Below are positions 12,761 through 26,900 of a stretch of 64,000 bases of DNA, piece after piece. A program made the position numbers and the translations under genes. Below the pieces are notes generated by a model. The model was not told the origin of the DNA, made no database searches, and saw only the letters and a list, made by a program, of their open reading frames with translations. The stretch is from Cymbidium sinense (taxonomy: Eukaryota; Streptophyta; Magnoliopsida; Asparagales; Orchidaceae), in the NCBI GenBank assembly GCA_021442155.1, contig CM038220.1:79508897-79572896 (forward strand), in the 5' to 3' direction. Each line of letters begins with the position of its first letter. The first letter of the stretch is position 1.

Positions 12761-13250
12761 AAAAAACTTTACTTCATAGTCACATACAAAAGTACACAAA
12801 CTATATATGTGAGATTAGTGAAATATTTTAATCATCTGTTCTCTTTTTTTAATCTCTTATTTATTTTCTTGCACACTAAATATGTATTATCTATAATACC
12901 TTTTTCATCGTCATATAAAAATAGAAAGAAAACAACTTCATTAAATTTAAAAGGAGTAAAAAAAATAAACAAAGAGTTAATTTATCGTTAATATTGATGA
13001 AAATTGCTCTATTAAATTATTTTGAAATGGGTTGAATATATAATAAATAAATTAACCAATTGTTATATTATATTTATCTCAAAATACAGTGAATAGATAA
13101 AAAATCATTCCCAATTATATTAGGCAAGAATAATAATAATATTCAAATATTATAGAAGAACAAGTCAGCTTTTGACAAAGGTGGGCTACGTCGGGGAGCC
13201 TAACATTTTGCCTTCCGTGTCTGTGACTCCGTGCATATAGATCTAGCACT
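12761..13250. other. AT-rich spacer, nothing recognised
   Basis: No conserved frame, RNA gene or transposon end was seen. Confidence 0.35.
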
Positions 13251-13253
13251 GCA

Positions 13254-13424
13254 ATGAACGCCAGCCATCTTCATCTTAACTTCTCTATTTCCAAAAGTTC
13301 CACCACCTTCACTTCTCATCATCGTCGGCGATGTCCACCTCCTCTTCCTCCGTTTCGGCACACGCACAGTTCTCATGGTCTGCTTCGCCGCGGCGGTTTA
13401 GAAAGTCTTAGATCTCATTTTTAA
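13254..13424 (+). CDS. Possible first exon or relic with transit-peptide-like composition
   Basis: A 56-codon frame starts at ATG 13254. It is rich in Ser, Thr, His and Arg with few acidic residues (begins MNASHLHLNFSISKSS, later HHRRRCPPP), which is the composition expected of a plastid transit peptide. The local GC content is higher than its flanks. The frame ends in TAA and no clear GT donor or continuing exon was identified. No homology is recognised. It may be a first exon of a lost gene or chance coding in a 5' leader. Confidence 0.15.
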   Translation: MNASHLHLNFSISKSSTTFTSHHRRRCPPPLPPFRHTHSSHGLLRRGGLESLRSHF

Positions 13425-14389
13425 CGTGCGTCAATGTTGGAGAGACTTTGGCCCCTTACGGAGTTTGGGTGGTTTGAATTGCAAGGCAAGTTTCTTTTTT
13501 TTTTTTTTGAATAATAAACTTGTCGAATAATCTGAATTTCACAAATGTTTAAAATAAGATATGGGTTCAAATCATATCACAAATATTATTTATATTAATG
13601 TTTTGAATTACTCTGCAACAAAAACAGAAGAGTTTTGATAGATTTTTTTTTTAAAGTAATGATTATTCTCAATTCCAAGCATATTTGTGCCGACATATTA
13701 AAAGACATAGGAATGAATTTACAGGGCTTCATGGTAAATATATGTGATTGTTAGTGTATTATATCAAAGTCAAGCCATGTATATAGATGTGAAATCATTT
13801 TTGAACTAATAGCTTGTGCTTATAGATGAGATCCAATCAATTTATATTTTTTACATCATTATGTTTTTAAATTATTTAAGACTAAACTTAAAGTTTCACA
13901 TGCTTTGATAATCTCTCTCACATAAGGGCTTACCTTATTAAGTCATAACTCGTTTTTTTTTTTTTAAATTTGAGCTAATTTAGGGGCCGTTTAGGGCTGC
14001 GGCCCCTACGCGGTGCGGCATATGCCACGCCGCAGTACCATTTGGTTACCTTTCTTGCAAGCAAAATTCAAAATTTTAGGGCACAGCTGCCGCGAAGCTA
14101 CTATTCGATCGAACCCCGCGCGGCCTGCGATGCTAAAAATCTATTTTCTAAATTAACCCTCTGCATTTTATCAGAACTCCCGTGTATGTTCTCCTCGTGC
14201 CTTTGAAACAACTATTAGATGAGGGTTTTCACGGCAATCTTGCATTGCGATCTTCGCCAATCTTAGCCGATGTTGTCATTTGTCGATCTTGTCATTCGGA
14301 TTTTCTTTGCTTATCTTTACTGTTGATCTAGCGTTCTTGAGGAAGCATAATCAAGCGGTATGCTCCTAATCGTTTGTGGTGCTAAGGTA
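13425..14389. other. Non-coding, with a GC-rich terminus-like block
   Basis: This is mostly AT-rich. At 13980-14130 there is a short GC-rich palindromic block (ggggccgtttagggctgcgg...cacgccgcag) that resembles one end of a plant MITE or hAT element. I could not find a matching opposite end. Confidence 0.3.
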
Positions 14390-15100
14390 ATGTTGACCTT
14401 CATATATGTGTCATAAGTCGAGTAAAGCCGACAAGTCGAATTCGACGGACTTCGGAAGTGATAGTGCGCAAATCAGGGCTCAAAATGCACTGGACGTCAC
14501 CGAAATTGGTCGAAATAACCTCCGATCGATGAACAGACTTCACCATCATGTTCAGAACATCGAAATTGATCAAAAATATAAATATTGTATATAAGATCAC
14601 CATCGATCGCTATTAATCTTAACATACATATATGAGTCGGAAAACTGGCGATGTCAAACGATCTCCTTTCATGAAATTGATTTTCAAAATGTCAAAACTT
14701 AAAAAATGAGGCACGCCAATTCATGAGTCTATACAAATGTCGAAGGATCGGTAATGGCCGCGCGGAAGTATGCTAGACGTCGACAAAATCAATCCAAATG
14801 ACTTCTTATCGATGAACAGACTTCTCCATCACATTCAGAACATTGAAACTGGTCAGAATATAAATATTGCACAACTCGATGATCAACCGATCAAGGTGAT
14901 CGAGTCGTCAACGCGGTATCGTGCGTATGTCGAGGTCGAGGCGCGAGCGAAGCGATTAGAAATTGATTATGTCGTTAGCTTCAAAATGTCGAAATCTATC
15001 AAGTAAGGCTGATCTCATTGGATGTAATCGCTCGGCGGTTGGAAAGGATAATGCTCATTTTGAGTTGAAGCCACCCGATTGGCCAACCAAAACAAGCGAT
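14390..15100 (-). repeat. Inverted copies of the CpG-rich tandem repeat
   Basis: In reverse complement this region matches 10480-10980. Examples are 'tgtcataagtcgag', 'cggacttcggaagtga', 'gacgtcaccga' and 'cgatcgatgaacagacttcacc' at about 14518-14560. A second, diverged copy has 'cgatgaacagacttctccatc' near 14812. The forward and inverted blocks are about 3.5 kb apart, so the pair could form a very long hairpin RNA if transcribed through. Confidence 0.6.
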
Positions 15101-15290
15101 TCCGTGTGCGGATTGCATCATGCGTTGAATATAATAATTTTAAATCGATATATATATTAATTATCTAATTGTGTCGTCGTAAAATTCACTTTAAAGTTAA
15201 TTAAACGCTTAAAAAATCAATTTAAAAGGCTTATTTTACTAATTAGCCCTAACCTAAATCCCCCTAAGATCGGTTCGCCCTAATCCTTCA
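15101..15290. other. Spacer, nothing recognised
   Basis: Short AT-rich sequence without features. Confidence 0.3.
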
Positions 15291-16060
15291 CGCACAATCG
15301 GCTCGGCTCCTCTCTCACGCGATTGAACCCTCCTCTTCACGCACGAGAGCCCGCATCCCTCCCCTTCCGTTCGAATGCTCGGCCTCCTTCACGCCACCGC
15401 ACGAGCTTCCCTCTTCCCGGTCGGATCTCCCTCCTTCTCCACGCACGAACCATTCCCCCTCTCCAACCATTCTCCCTTGTTCAAACCGCAAGTCCTTCCC
15501 TTCAAACCGAATGGCAAGAACTCACTCCTCCCACTTCCGTCATTCAAACCGAAAAAGGCAAGCCAAAACTCTCTCTCTGGTTTTTCTCCCCTCTCCAACC
15601 ACAAGCAAAAACAATAAGCATTTTCTTCCTTCCCTCTTCTTCTTCTCCTTCTTCCTTCCCCTTCTTCCTCTCTCATTTTTTCCTCAAAACCGAAAATCAT
15701 TCTCCCCTTCCCTCAATTTCACTTAGCCGAAATTCCCTCTTCTTCTTCTCTTCTTCCTCTTCTTCCACCAAAACTTCCCAAAACCAGAATTCCCTTTTTT
15801 TGCTTGAGAGGAATCGTCATTAGGCGGGTTCTTCTTGGTTTCCATCATCTCCTTTCATCTTTCCAATTCCGTTTTGCATGCCAGAAAAGGATCATTAGGC
15901 GGGTTCTTCTCTCGGTTTCCGGCATCACCCTTTTCATCACCCTTTCCAATTCCCTTTGTTGTAGCCGGGGAGAAACACCGTCATTAAGCGGGTTCTTCTC
16001 TTGGTTTTCGGCACTTCCCTCTCCGTCGCCTTGCAAAGCGCAGAAAAATAAGTCTAAATA
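15291..16060 (+). other. CT-rich, leader-like region with a 3-fold short repeat
   Basis: About 770 bp is extremely pyrimidine-rich on the plus strand (ttcttcttc, ccctcttc). A frame of 166 codons (15323-15823) is Ser/Pro/Phe-rich, which reflects base composition. The phrase 'cattag/agcgggttcttct' recurs three times (about 15818, 15893 and 15981), each followed by a 'ggttt' block. It could be the 5' leader of a retroelement or of a lost gene. I do not call a protein. Confidence 0.35.
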
Positions 16061-16072
16061 TGTATGATGTGG

Positions 16073-16077
<5 letters not shown>

Positions 16078-16104
<27 letters not shown>
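16078..16104. repeat. (AT)n microsatellite, ~27 bp
   Basis: A simple alternating run is seen directly. A shorter 'tatatatata' follows at about 16121. Confidence 0.85.
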
Positions 16105-17370
16105 GTCTTTCTGTTTGAAGTATATATATATGCTCATTTGGGTCTGACGATGAAAAATATGCGGTGTCATGTACAGCACTCTCTCTCATTAGGCGTCTGA
16201 GTAAGCAACATGTCTAGATGTCCCCAGTCGAAATGATGCAAATTTCCATTTCTAGAAAAAAAAAAAATAGCTTAAGAGTGCTAAATAAAGAAACCTAAAA
16301 CTAAATTCAAATTAAAAGAAACAAACAAGAAAAAAAAGGGGCAAGAAGCTTATAAAAAAAATTGAGCAAATAGAAAGCTTATCCAAATTTTGAGACATCC
16401 TCCTCTTTAAAGTACTTCAAAATCAAGCATATGAAAGGAAATCCCTAAACACTTCAATAAGCATCATGTGATGACCTTCTCATAAAATATAAGACAGATT
16501 CTTAATTGAATAATCAAAGTTTATTACAACTTATATTGGGGATTGAGTTAAGTAATTGATCACTAATATCGAGATTGAAAATTCACTCTTAAGCAAGAGA
16601 AATATAAATAGGGTATTGTAAACTTTCAAAGTATTACAATTATAATGAGAGGGTCAAAGTGATTTGGATAAAATTTGCAATAGGATTAAATGTCTTGCAA
16701 AACACATAAATAGTTATGCAGCATATTGAATGGATAAAAAATAATATGAAGAAAGCTTAAAAATAAAATATATATCACATTTGAAGATTTTTTACGGAGC
16801 ACAAGTTTAATTAGGCAACTCATAAGCAACTATGAATATAGCCTTTAAGAGAGCATTTGGAGCTTGCATTTAAAGTTGAATTTGAAGCAATTGTGATATA
16901 TCTATTGCTTGTCTTCAAAATTAACAAAGTCCAAATGAAATCCACAAAATGATTTATAAAGTGGCTTTCCAATTAACAAGTGAATTATGTTCTAATTCAT
17001 ATTTTTGAAATCAAATTGGAGAAATATAAATAAGACTCACAACAAATTGGGAAGCTCGCCAATAAGCTGTCTTATTGAATGCATATATTATAGTATCTCG
17101 ATTCAAATGAACTGAAGAAGGCTTCAATTGAATTTAAGGTTGTAGCATATGAGATTTACAATATATCTGAATGTCTACTTTCAAGTAAGAGTATAACCCA
17201 AATGCAACCTTCGCAACACTTAGTTATAAAATTAGGGCGTGAATATAGCGGTGGATCGAGCTGCTCACACATCACTTCATCCTTAACTTTTGACTTCTCT
17301 TCTGCTTCCGCCTTCTATGTCACGGGATAACACATCGTATAAGGGAACATAAGGCGTTAATTAAGGCATT
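16105..17370. other. A-rich non-coding sequence
   Basis: No coding frame, RNA gene or transposon domain was recognised. It borders the inverted dispersed repeat on its right side. Confidence 0.35.
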
Positions 17371-18300
17371 CTTAAATACACCCACATGGGCCCCATGTCA
17401 ATGATTAGATGTTTCAGAATGTTGCTTCTTGGTTTAGTCTTAGGACTGTATCCGGGTTAATAAAACCTAAAAATCTATTATAAGATTTCAACTTAGTAAA
17501 AATATCTAAGAAGTTAATTCTGTCATATGATAGCAGATTTGATCCTCTATTATGAGATAAATAGATTTGAAAGGATCTAAAGTTCTCAAATATAGATTAT
17601 CATACTTCATCATATGATTATGTTCAAATCAAATTAACTCAAATTGATATCAAAATTGAGTTAATCTTTAAACAAAACTCATTCAATCCACCTTATATTT
17701 GTTAAAGGTGACAAATTAGAAAACTCTAGCTCACAAAGGAGCTAATGTCAAATCAAGTATTCTACTTATGTTCACTCAATCAATCTTATGCTAATAAGGG
17801 GCGTGGCGTGTTCTCGATTGCGTGGCAGGCTATAGATGATGCGATTCGAGTCCTCCATTCGAGTGGTTTTCAATAAGGCTCCATTATACTATGATCACAA
17901 TCATAGCATGTATGCTCCCCAATGGCTCTACCCTTTGAGTTGTGAATCATATGGTACACCTGATAGGACAAATAACACTCTATCAGCTGAGGTAGACTTA
18001 AGTCTGTCTCCTTAGACAAACACCACCCCAGGTCTATAAGAATTTCTTAGATGACGTAACCCATGTGTTGCTGATAAAGATCCTTCGATCAAGTTGGGTC
18101 GACTACCTCCTCTGACTAAGTAGACTAGGGACTACGATAGTCGGGATGACGGAACCATGGGATCTAGATCGAGCACGTCGTCATTCCCCAACCATCCGCT
18201 TTAAGTTAAAATAATGAATTTCATAATCTCAAAATTTTAAACTCCATATGCTACTACTATACGCTACGCATTTAGGGATTTAACGACTAACCTTAATTGA
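17371..18300 (-). repeat. Dispersed repeat, inverted copy
   Basis: The reverse complement matches 3782-4712 along its length, with shared blocks 'gcgtagcgtatagtag', 'ggatggttgggg', 'gtctaaggagacag', 'attcacaactcaaaggg' and 'gggtgtatttaagaat'. It holds one copy of the 3' unit that is tandemly doubled in the forward copy. It may be an LTR or a non-autonomous element. No coding capacity is seen. Confidence 0.6.
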
Positions 18301-19560
18301 AAGTCTCTCACTATAGAGGAGCTTGCTTTATGGGAAACTAGAACCAGATCTAAAGTCCTCACAAAATGAGGGTGAAATCTTAGTGTCTTATCTATTCCAT
18401 TCCATGCGAAAATTACATGACATAAATCAAACTCTCTTCAACGAGGTCGATGGCAATTTTGAATTAGCAGTACGCCAGGATGTGTCGGATCTGAACCTTC
18501 TACTTTCTCATGAGTTATTTTGCATTATTTGAGCCTTCTTTTATGCAATCAGTTGCCTCATCTCCTTCTTGAAATACAATTGTGGCCTTAAGAAGATTAG
18601 TGCCACACAAAAATAAGTAATAGTATTTTTGTTATCTCTTTTGTGTGTTTAAAAGTTTTGTCAGCAATGATGTTGTGGTAATTTTAGAATTAAGCAATTG
18701 TATGTGCACGACTTCTATGAAATATCTCTATGTTTCTATGCTATGACATATTCAGATGGTATGGATCTTCTCTTGAAAATGTTGTTTGTCATTACAATGA
18801 GAATTCAAATGCATCTTGTAACTTTTCTATGCATGGGTTTATTCTCAGTCATATAAGCCTTTTATTCTCTTTACTTTCTTCTTTTTTTCCTTTGGAATGT
18901 GAGTCTGGTTTGGAGGGAGTAGAGAAGTATTGTTATTTTTATATTTTATTCTTATGGTTATGTAGTGACTGAGTTTGGCTTGGAATGTGATCCTCTTGGT
19001 TGAGTCAATGTTTCTCATATGGTGATGTTTTGGCATCCAAACAAAGCTTCAGATGTTAATGACAATAACTCCATGACATAAGCGAAAAGTAGATTTTATT
19101 CTACTCATATCTCTTATAAAAATATAAAGTTATTGTCAACATTGTCTTGATAATTATCTTATATATTTTGCCTAATAATCTATATATATTACGTGGTTGT
19201 TTAATCTTGAAACTTGTTTATGTACTAGTAAAAAATAGACTTCAGCTTTCTTTACCACATTGTCTTGGTAATTATCTTATGAATCATATAAAAGACTTGA
19301 CTGTATTTTGATTTAAATTATCTCCTTTGTAAGCAGGAGGTTAGATTACTTTGATTATGTTAAAAAAAAAATATGTCAAGGATCCTCTAAAGTTGATTTA
19401 TGACTATATATAAGTATTAGTTATCATATTTTTATTCATTCTATTTAAATTTATTCAGCTCATATAATCACAGGGATATTTCAGTCTTTTATGTACAAAC
19501 GGTTCTGTATATGATTCACAAATTTTCAAACGAATCACACAACTTCTTTCTTAGTAGAAC
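18301..19560. other. AT-rich intergenic sequence
   Basis: No convincing gene was found. Short frames at 18323-18532 and 18730-18972 have no recognisable motif. Confidence 0.35.
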
Positions 19561-19609
19561 TTTTGCTTTAAAAAAAAATGCCCCAAATGACCTTAATCGC
19601 TCACACATA

Positions 19610-19682
19610 ATATAAATGCAAAACTTTGAATACAAGACTTCTTGGTTGAAAGTCTATGCTCTCAACCACTGAGCGAAAAAAA
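19610..19682 (-). repeat. tRNA-derived SINE-like fragment
   Basis: Reading the minus strand, a D-arm-like gctcagtggttgagagc is followed by an anticodon-arm-like agactttcaaccaagaagtc. That arm pairs over about six bases but lacks U33. A degenerate B-box (gtattcaaag) follows. No acceptor stem or intact T-arm is present, so this is not a functional tRNA. A SINE relic is the simplest reading. Confidence 0.35.
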
Positions 19683-20833
19683 AGAGTTAGATACACACAT
19701 AAACCAAAAGTCAAAAAATATTTTCAACCTCAAAAGCTTAAACATAAAATTTAAATAGTCAATCACCTAATATTTTAGCACTAATAAAATTTTAAAATAT
19801 TTAATTTGAGATCAAACCCAAAATCTCATGTGATTTAACATAAACTTGCTATTGTGATATCAAACTTGATAATTTAATTGATATCATATAATTCAAGTTG
19901 TTTTTGTCTCCAGTACATTCTTATGCACCTAATTAAGACTCAATACATTCATGATTCATATGATATTATAAGGTGTTAAAATAGGCACTTAATGAATAAA
20001 TTTTATTTATATCATTTTTATTTTTTGAGATTGAGCAAAAGTTGGTGCAGAGAGTCATCATATAAGTAAATAAATGATTAAATAAAATCAATTATTAAAT
20101 GAAGACCAGTCGAAGATGGACATGTCTGTCACCATAACTATCTCACACGTTTTCAAAAACCAAAAAATAATAAATAAATTTTATCTCTTCGCCTGGTCTT
20201 AACCTTCTATCTGTCTACACACTGCTAAAAAACATGTGCACGAATTTTGAGAAAAATGTTGAATTATTTTTTGAATATTATTTCAGAGAAATTGTTTTCT
20301 AACAAGATAGAGATTATGATTTATGAAATAATTACTATAGAACTCTGCTTGAAATGAATTTTTATATATACGATAAAGTAATCTGTCGCATGACAGTTTT
20401 AATTTTAATTTTAAATATATCTAACGACTAATAATCCCACAGCATAATACACAATTATGATTTAAATTTATAATTATTTCATCCCACAAATAAATATCAC
20501 ATCATATGCATTATTATTTTCAAATTTAAATATAACGATATAATTTAATATATCCAGTAATAAATATGTAATATATGTATAGAAAGGACATATACAATGC
20601 ACGTTATCAATCTAGACAAGCTAATCACTTCCCTCTAATTGACACAGTTAATTATCCCAAAAGAAACATTTCAAATAATGTTGAATTAAATATTAATTAA
20701 TTTATTTTTTTAAAAATTAATACAACACAATATCACCTTTAAGCTCTGCCTCAAATCTATAACAAACCCAACTGTACCACTAATGATTAGCAGAAGACAC
20801 AAGAAAGCACATTTATGACGAGAAAAGATTAAT
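19683..20833. other. AT-rich intergenic sequence, includes the 3' flank of DHS
   Basis: No gene is seen. The right end (about 20700-20833) probably holds the 3' UTR of the minus-strand DHS gene. A polyadenylation site cannot be fixed from sequence alone. Confidence 0.35.
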
Positions 20834-20962
20834 TTAGGGAAGTGATAACCTCAGTGATTTCTCATCGTAGCTATTGGCTTTAGTAGCAGAAGCATCCTCA
20901 AACCTCCTTGCAAATGTAGCAGCAACAAGCAGGGGGAAAGCAATGGTTGCATCACAGTGTAC
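20834..20962 (-). CDS. DHS: DHS exon 7 and stop
   Basis: The exon has 43 codons including TAA at 20834-20836. It starts [18 protein letters not shown] and ends LRLSLP. The tail after the conserved ATFA is variable in the family. Confidence 0.92.
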   Translation of the reverse strand, partial: VHCDATIAFPLLVAATFARRFEDASATKANSYDEKSLRLSLP

Positions 20963-23900
20963 CTGAACGTTTAAACATTTTAAATATATATATTTTTTGA
21001 TAAAATCAGCATTATGCTTTCAGAGAAAATATTGCAGTAAGACGATCAGCCCAAAGATGAATTTTTATTTGAACCTTGTTTCGATTTTAGTTTATTTTAT
21101 TATAAATTTTGTTAGAAGTTTGTCCTGTCATGAAAATTTGTATTTGTATTTGAATCCCAAGCCGTCCGTTGGCTGGAATAAAGATTCTTCACGACTAATT
21201 CCCCTACTAACTTCTTCCATTTTTCTCTCTTATTTCTTCTTCTTCACATTTAGCAATTAGCTTGAAAGACTGATTGGCTTTAATCAAATTTGATATGAAC
21301 TTGATTTTGTCAAATTTGTTGAACTTAAAAACATGTGACATTTTCGTGATCCTAGATTTCTAGCACTTAAAACTTTATTAGAAGGCTAGTTGTCTTTTCA
21401 TTTGAATTCATTTCCATCATGATTTTAGTTTTCATCTAAGGAACAAAATAATTCCTTAAAACACAGTTTAAGTCAAGCGGATTTTGCACACTTGTGTAGT
21501 TTTCTGCATCTCATAATAGCTCAACATTAAAATGTCTAGTAGACATTAAGATATCCCACATCCCTATAGTAAGATATGAGTTCAAATTTTTATATAATAT
21601 CATCAACAGGAAAATAATAAACAAACAAGAGAGACAAAAAACTTACTTTGACAGTTTTAGCAGAATCTCTTATCTTCCCCCATGAAACAGCCTCATCGGG
21701 TTGGGCTCCTGAATCGCTGCCATCAAACTCCTGTGCGGTGTTAATGAAAACAGCATAATCTGAACCATTATGCATCATGTTGGCATTACAAATATGGTGT
21801 TTTGGAAGTCCGCCGCCGAGAATAATCATTCCAGTCTTCCTAACACCAGCATGGACAGCTTCCCCGTTTATGGATCGTATATCTGCAAGAAAGAGGGAAA
21901 AGCAAATTATTAAGGGGAAAAACTAACAAAAAATACAAGTTAGAAGTTAAGGAAAATGCAAGGACCTTGAACAATATCTATATGCAAACCACCACTCCTT
22001 ATTGCATGACAATACAACATGTCTCCAAGAGATCCATCAGTTAATCCCGGGCAGAATACAGGTATGCCATTCTGAAAAGATTAGATATATCAGTGCAATA
22101 GTCAAGGCTGAACATAAACAAAATGCATGATTCTTATTAGAGGGAAAAGATCTTTTGTTGTACATCATAGAATTCACTTAATTATAATAGGAAAATGAGC
22201 ATAATAACTTAAGAATGCCTATATAAACATATACCACTCACCAAATATAAAGAATCTTCCTAGGCTAATACTCCCACTCAAGCCAAAGAATTTATATTAG
22301 TTAGCTCTCGCCTGTTACATAATTGAGAGAAAAGTAGATGACCCAAAACATTTGTTAGTTAATGTTTTGAGATGGAGATATGAAGGAGTCTTAGAAAGCA
22401 CAACATCCCAAATAAAATAACAATCATCCCAATATGTTTGGTTCTTTCATGGAACACAAGGTTTTGTTAATGTAGATGACAACACAATAGTCATAATAGA
22501 AAATAGTAGGTTGACTAATTGAAAAACCAAACTCTCCTAAGAAAGATTTTACAAGTAAAATGGGGGGTCATAACCTAGAATTTAGACTTAGATTGGATCT
22601 AACCATAATTTCTTTTTATCTTAATTCTTTAGATGACCAGGTTACCTCTAATAAAAATACAATAATTAGAAGTTAACTTCATGTCTTCAACTAAGCCAAC
22701 ATAACTAAGAATGCTTCCTTATTAAAGTGCTCAATTTTAATGTATGGTAATCATTTCCCAAAAAACTTTTTGAACAGTGATGTTATCTATCATAGAAGCA
22801 AAATATATTATAATTATTGAGGATGGAAATAGGAAACTTGGTTATGAAAAATGATTATTTTGAATTAAATGAGAATTTGAAAATAGGATGAAAATTAAAT
22901 CCCTTTATTATAAAATTGTTATGTTGTTGTATTTAAACAATGAATTTTATTGAGAAAAGAAAAAAGTAGGATGAAAATGTCCCTTTTATTATCAAATTGT
23001 TATTCATTAAACAAAAAAAAAACATTCCATTCCAATCTGACATTTATTAGAACAAAATAATGAAGAAAAAAAAAAAAAATGATAGGCTCTTGAGTTTGTG
23101 GTTATAACAAACCCTCTCAATGTGGTGCAAGCACACGTAAATGTAGGGGGTCCTATAACAATAATAATAGTGTTGCAAGCCAATATGATGGTGTCAATAC
23201 AATCATAGAATTGTCGGAAGCAAGTTCGATTGTGACAGAAAACATCCTGTTGTTGTAAACAAAAAAATACAACTTGAAGTTCTTTGATATCTACTCTAAT
23301 GAATCTCTTATTAATTCTTTATTATTCTTCAACAAATTAAAAGGGTTTGGAATTGAAGAAATATTTATGCTCCTCAATTATAGTCCTAATATTTCATTGT
23401 GGTTGTGGAGGCAAGCTAATCTCATCAAATATCATAATTTTTATGTCTTTTGTACTGAGACTTTGCAGTTTTACTTTTATTATCACTTTTGCTTCTACAC
23501 ATCTCTCACAACACATTCAAATGTAAATGAACTACAAATATAATTTATAAAGAAATTTCATCTAGAATATCTTTTATAAGACACTACATAAGTACTATAA
23601 AATAATGAATTCAATGTTTATCCTTAATTTAATAACTAGGATCCAGTGTTATTACGAGATAAGGTGATACCTAGGTATAATAGATTTAAATATATAAGAT
23701 CCATTAAACAAAAAAAAAATGGATATACAAATGAGGATATAATCTTTAAAAGCTTTATATATATATATATAGTCCACTCAATACCATAAAATGAGATTTT
23801 ACAATGATGTAGACGAGATTTGACACAATAACTTTCAAGACCCTTACCAACTAGACTGATTAGCACTCACAAGGTTAGCTATTTAATATGAAGTGAAGAA

Positions 23901-26900
23901 TTTTGTGTGATAACAAGATGTATCATGTAGACTCTAAAATAAATTTTATTAAATTATAATTAGGCTGAAGATTTATGATAAGCTAATCCGCTCATTTAGC
24001 ATTGCCTTTATCTTAAAAGTTTATTAATTATATAGTCAAATACCTCCCAAATCTCTCTCAAATCTCATTAGGAATCTCATCTAAGCCTAAAATCTAAACT
24101 TTATGATTCTTCTTTAGAACTAATTCAAAATCACTTTTTTAACCTATAATATCTTTCAAAATTTACTCCATTTTTCTCTTTTAGATAAATTGGTTCCATA
24201 AAGAATCTCATTTAATAACTTTTCAAACCATTTTATGTTTCATGAAGGCCTTCATTTAGTTAGACCAATACGCCCTATTATTTTCACTCTTAATTCACAA
24301 CTTTTGATCAAAGTCCGAAAATATTTGCTCTACTGATTATGTTATTTCCATCTCATTTCTTTCTTACTTGGTACCTAGCCTAATTTACAAATTATCCAAA
24401 GCTGTATTTGTATTTTTTGTTTAAAATCCCTTTTGCCTTTTAACTTATTTGCAAATAGCATCAATAGAATATTTTTCTTTTTTACATTACGAGTACCACT
24501 CCTTTCTTTAATAACCTTTTCCAGCTCTTCACTTGACCAAATGTAATTTAAGTTTAATCTATTTCTAAACTTTTCAAAAACATGTATGAAAATCTTCTTA
24601 ATGTAACTAGCATTTTACCAGTTTACCCCACATCAAGTTTAGTCAACCTTAAACTTCTATATTGTTTATTTAACAAAATGTCTTGAAAGATTAACATAAA
24701 AATCATATTTTATGCTCCACTGCCGTTCTAAAGAAAACAACTCTTTTATTTTTAAACTTCAAAGACATGCAGTCATAAAAACTTTATATTATATAGTTAA
24801 ATTATGAGGTCTCATATTCATGGAAAGCATAGTTCTATGCCAAAAAAAATCCGAAATTGAAATAATTTCCCATAAATAAAAAGAAACATTAAACAATAGA
24901 AATATTCTAGTCTGTTGTAAAAAATTAGCTCTTAGAAGTGAAATTTGATACCAAAATTACCTTATATGCCCAATATAAGTACGAACTTTCATCATTTATT
25001 TCTTTTCCCAAGCGTGAAATCACTTTTGAAGGTGTCCAATTCACATCCTGTGACGTCAAGCAATACAAGAGATGTGATGCAAATAAAAATCTAAATGTAG
25101 GAGTACGACCAGAGGTCCAGAGGTATCATGATTTGATCTTAAAATATTCTTAGAATTTATACTGTTTCACATAGAATATCAGGAAAACTAAGCTGTTTAG
25201 GGGACTAGATAAAACAGTTACCCGTAATCCAAATGAAATATTGGATAGCACATATACTCCATAATAATGTCAAACATATTATATCATATAGCAAAAAAGA
25301 AATCTGAAAATAAAAATTTTCTAGGCCAGCAAATAAAAACATATCTTTATGCAAAAAACACCTCCTTTAAGAACTCCTGAGGTACATCCGGGACGATGTA
25401 TTCATAATAAGAACATGCTCTATGCCTAGGTATCAAAACTTATCAGCCAACTAAGCAGAAACAAAACCATCAAAATTGCAAATATATATTCTGATCATAG
25501 TAAGAAAGTATAGCTAATAAAAAATTCATCAAGCACCATATAAACAGAAACAACAATGCAACCAGGGAGTTCAACAAGGTAAATTTACCATCTTCACAAA
25601 TGAATTAATCTATAACAAGTAAGAAAAAGGACCAGCTAAATGGGATAAAAATAAGCTACCTTCGCAGCAAAATAAACAATTAAAAGGAGCAATTCAATTA
25701 GCATGCCTGCATGTGTGCTTCATGTTATGTATATTCTAAATTAATGAACTTTAAGTAGATATTTTTGAAAAGTTTTTAATGTAAAAAATAACATGCTTGA
25801 AAATAAAATAAAAAACACTTAGCATAGTTAATACCGCATAACATTCAACAAGAGAGACATGATAAACAAGGATTCCAAAAGCTAATCACAAAAAGTTAGG
25901 ATACGACAACAATGTTGACAATGATCCAATTCAAAACTAATAGATCGCCGACCTGTCAAATATAGATGTTTGACCAAATTTGAATTATGTGGAACCCATG
26001 ATTAACTAGATTTAATGAATCAACACAAATATAGTTTTGGAAAATCACTCAAGAAACGTTAATATGATGAAAAAATCATACTTCAATATTTGAATAAAAA
26101 ATATTAGAAAAAAATAAAAGCTTCATTTATAATTAGTTGTATTTCCTAGAACATTACAAGAGAAAATTAATTAGGTATCATAGAAAAAGTTATATTTACA
26201 TAACATAATATATACCATTATCATAAGCATTGGCAGCAACAATAGCAAACAGTCTTATACCAACTATTTGGGATAGGCATGATAAGCTTCTCGCTTCATT
26301 TCAATCAAGTGCTGCATGAGTATCCATTGAATATTGCCTAAGTATTTTTTTTATAACTTCTAGCTGAAAAAAAATCTTTGATATACACTTTTCCTGCTGG
26401 TGCAATGCAATGAATCTATCAACCAATAATATAAAAGCATGTTTTTACTTCTAACGCATATACTCAAATCATCTAAATAACTGTTTTTTAATTAACATTG
26501 TCTTGAATAGGCGCTAATTCCACAAGCACTCTCGAATAATTAATCCACATTTTATCATTATTAGTTTTACCACACATCCATCTTTCAGCACTAGAATTTT
26601 TAAAATAATACAGCTCTAAGTACCTTCATTGATTGTTCTTCTAGCATTTGGTCAAGAATTGGATTGATCCAATTCTCAAATCGGCAGTAATTATCATTAG
26701 GAACCAACAGGTTCCCAATTCGATTCAATCCTTTAGAGCGAAGATACGCCCCAGGTAAAGAAAAATCACCTCTGTATGTCGGCGCAAGGCACTTTATAAG
26801 GTCCTCCTCTATGCCACCAGCAGTTGTAACCACAACATCCACCTGACAGAGTCATTCAGACCAGTTTACACTCAAAATGGGTATAACTAACAAAATCTGA

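Noticed and set aside
15323..15823. 166-codon Ser/Pro-rich protein
   Set aside because: The tract is pyrimidine-rich and opens several overlapping frames on both strands. No domain or splice signal supports a gene.
19610..19682. Functional tRNA gene on the minus strand
   Set aside because: The D-arm and anticodon arm are tRNA-like, but U33, the T-arm consensus and the acceptor stem are missing.
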